Positions 4,984 through 5,059 of a stretch of 5,059 bases of DNA are shown here, in pieces; the first letter of the stretch is position 1, and each line of letters opens with the position of its first letter. Location: assembly GCA_007120815.1 (NCBI GenBank), contig SKMY01000217.1, forward strand, positions 1-5,059. Reading direction: 5' to 3'. The stretch is from Syntrophomonadaceae bacterium (GTDB lineage Bacteria; Bacillota_D; Dethiobacteria; DTU022; UBA8154). The position numbers and the translations under genes were made by a program. The notes under the pieces are model-generated. The model ran no database searches. It was not told the origin of the DNA and saw nothing but the letters and a program-made list of their open reading frames with translations.

Positions 4984-5059
4984 ATAGAGTAGGGAAACCA
5001 TTCGCATGGCTTCCCCCTCATCAAACCGCACGTGCCCTATTAAGGCATACGGCTTACCA
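4984..5059 (-). mobile_element. group II intron, 3' end (domains V and VI), cut by the window edge
   Basis: Group II introns are self-splicing retroelements that often encode a reverse transcriptase. On the minus strand, domain V spans 5055-5023: AAGCCGTA pairs with TGCGGTTT, the catalytic AGC triad lies at 5054-5052, and a CG bulge (5032-5031) precedes the second helix. Its tip is a five-base TAATA loop instead of the usual GNRA tetraloop. Domain VI follows: GAG/CTC, a bulged A at 4990, then GGGGAAGCCA pairing with TGGTTTCCCT. The bulged A is seven bases from the proposed 3' end CTACTCTAT (4984), the normal distance for the branch point. The rest of the intron lies beyond the right edge, so whether it is intact is unknown. 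Confidence 0.88.

Noticed and set aside
4804..5031. Minus-strand 75-codon open frame at the right edge
   Set aside because: Its first part is the domain V and VI structure of the group II intron; the start lies within a catalytic RNA helix and there is no ribosome site.

Overview
The window looks like chromosomal DNA of a Gram-positive, Firmicutes-type bacterium, probably a clostridial or Peptococcaceae-like lineage. Four things support this. The glutamine synthetase is the short GSI-alpha type with the Bacillus-like Arg62 segment. LexA is Bacillus/Clostridium-like. A complete T-box riboswitch precedes leuA. The promoters are sigma-A type with strong purine Shine-Dalgarno sites. The lineage is an inference; no marker gene fixes genus or species.

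Layout. Positions 1-108 hold a clear promoter and ribosome site for glnA (109-1440, +), which makes glutamine from glutamate and ammonia. An 84-base open stretch follows the glnA stop in the same frame, then an intrinsic terminator (1531-1565). Convergent to glnA is lexA (minus strand, stop at 1593). Its real start is best placed at an unusual CTG codon at 2201. The lexA promoter lies at 2254-2282, and its -10 box is overlapped by an inverted repeat. Upstream of lexA on the same strand is leuA (2316-3875), which commits 2-ketoisovalerate to leucine synthesis. It is preceded by a full leucine T-box leader (specifier CTC, antiterminator, competing terminator) and a strong promoter (4177-4205).

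From about 4206 to 4983 there is no intact gene. This stretch holds a purine-rich 10-bp tandem repeat, two copies of a module built on the palindrome AAAACCGGTTTT, a minus-strand intrinsic terminator, and a short protein-like remnant that ends just before that terminator. The right edge (4984-5059) is the 3' end of a group II intron on the minus strand, with domain V, domain VI and the bulged branch-point A recognisable. Its reverse transcriptase, if any, would lie beyond the window.

Together the genes are core nitrogen assimilation, SOS regulation and leucine synthesis, each apparently with its own promoter. leuA is controlled at two levels: the T-box senses uncharged tRNA-Leu, and the enzyme has a C-terminal regulatory domain of the leucine-feedback type. 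No new defence or accessory system is visible. The oddest items are the lexA start, its overlapping upstream ORF, the missing canonical SOS box, and the repeat-rich region next to the intron.
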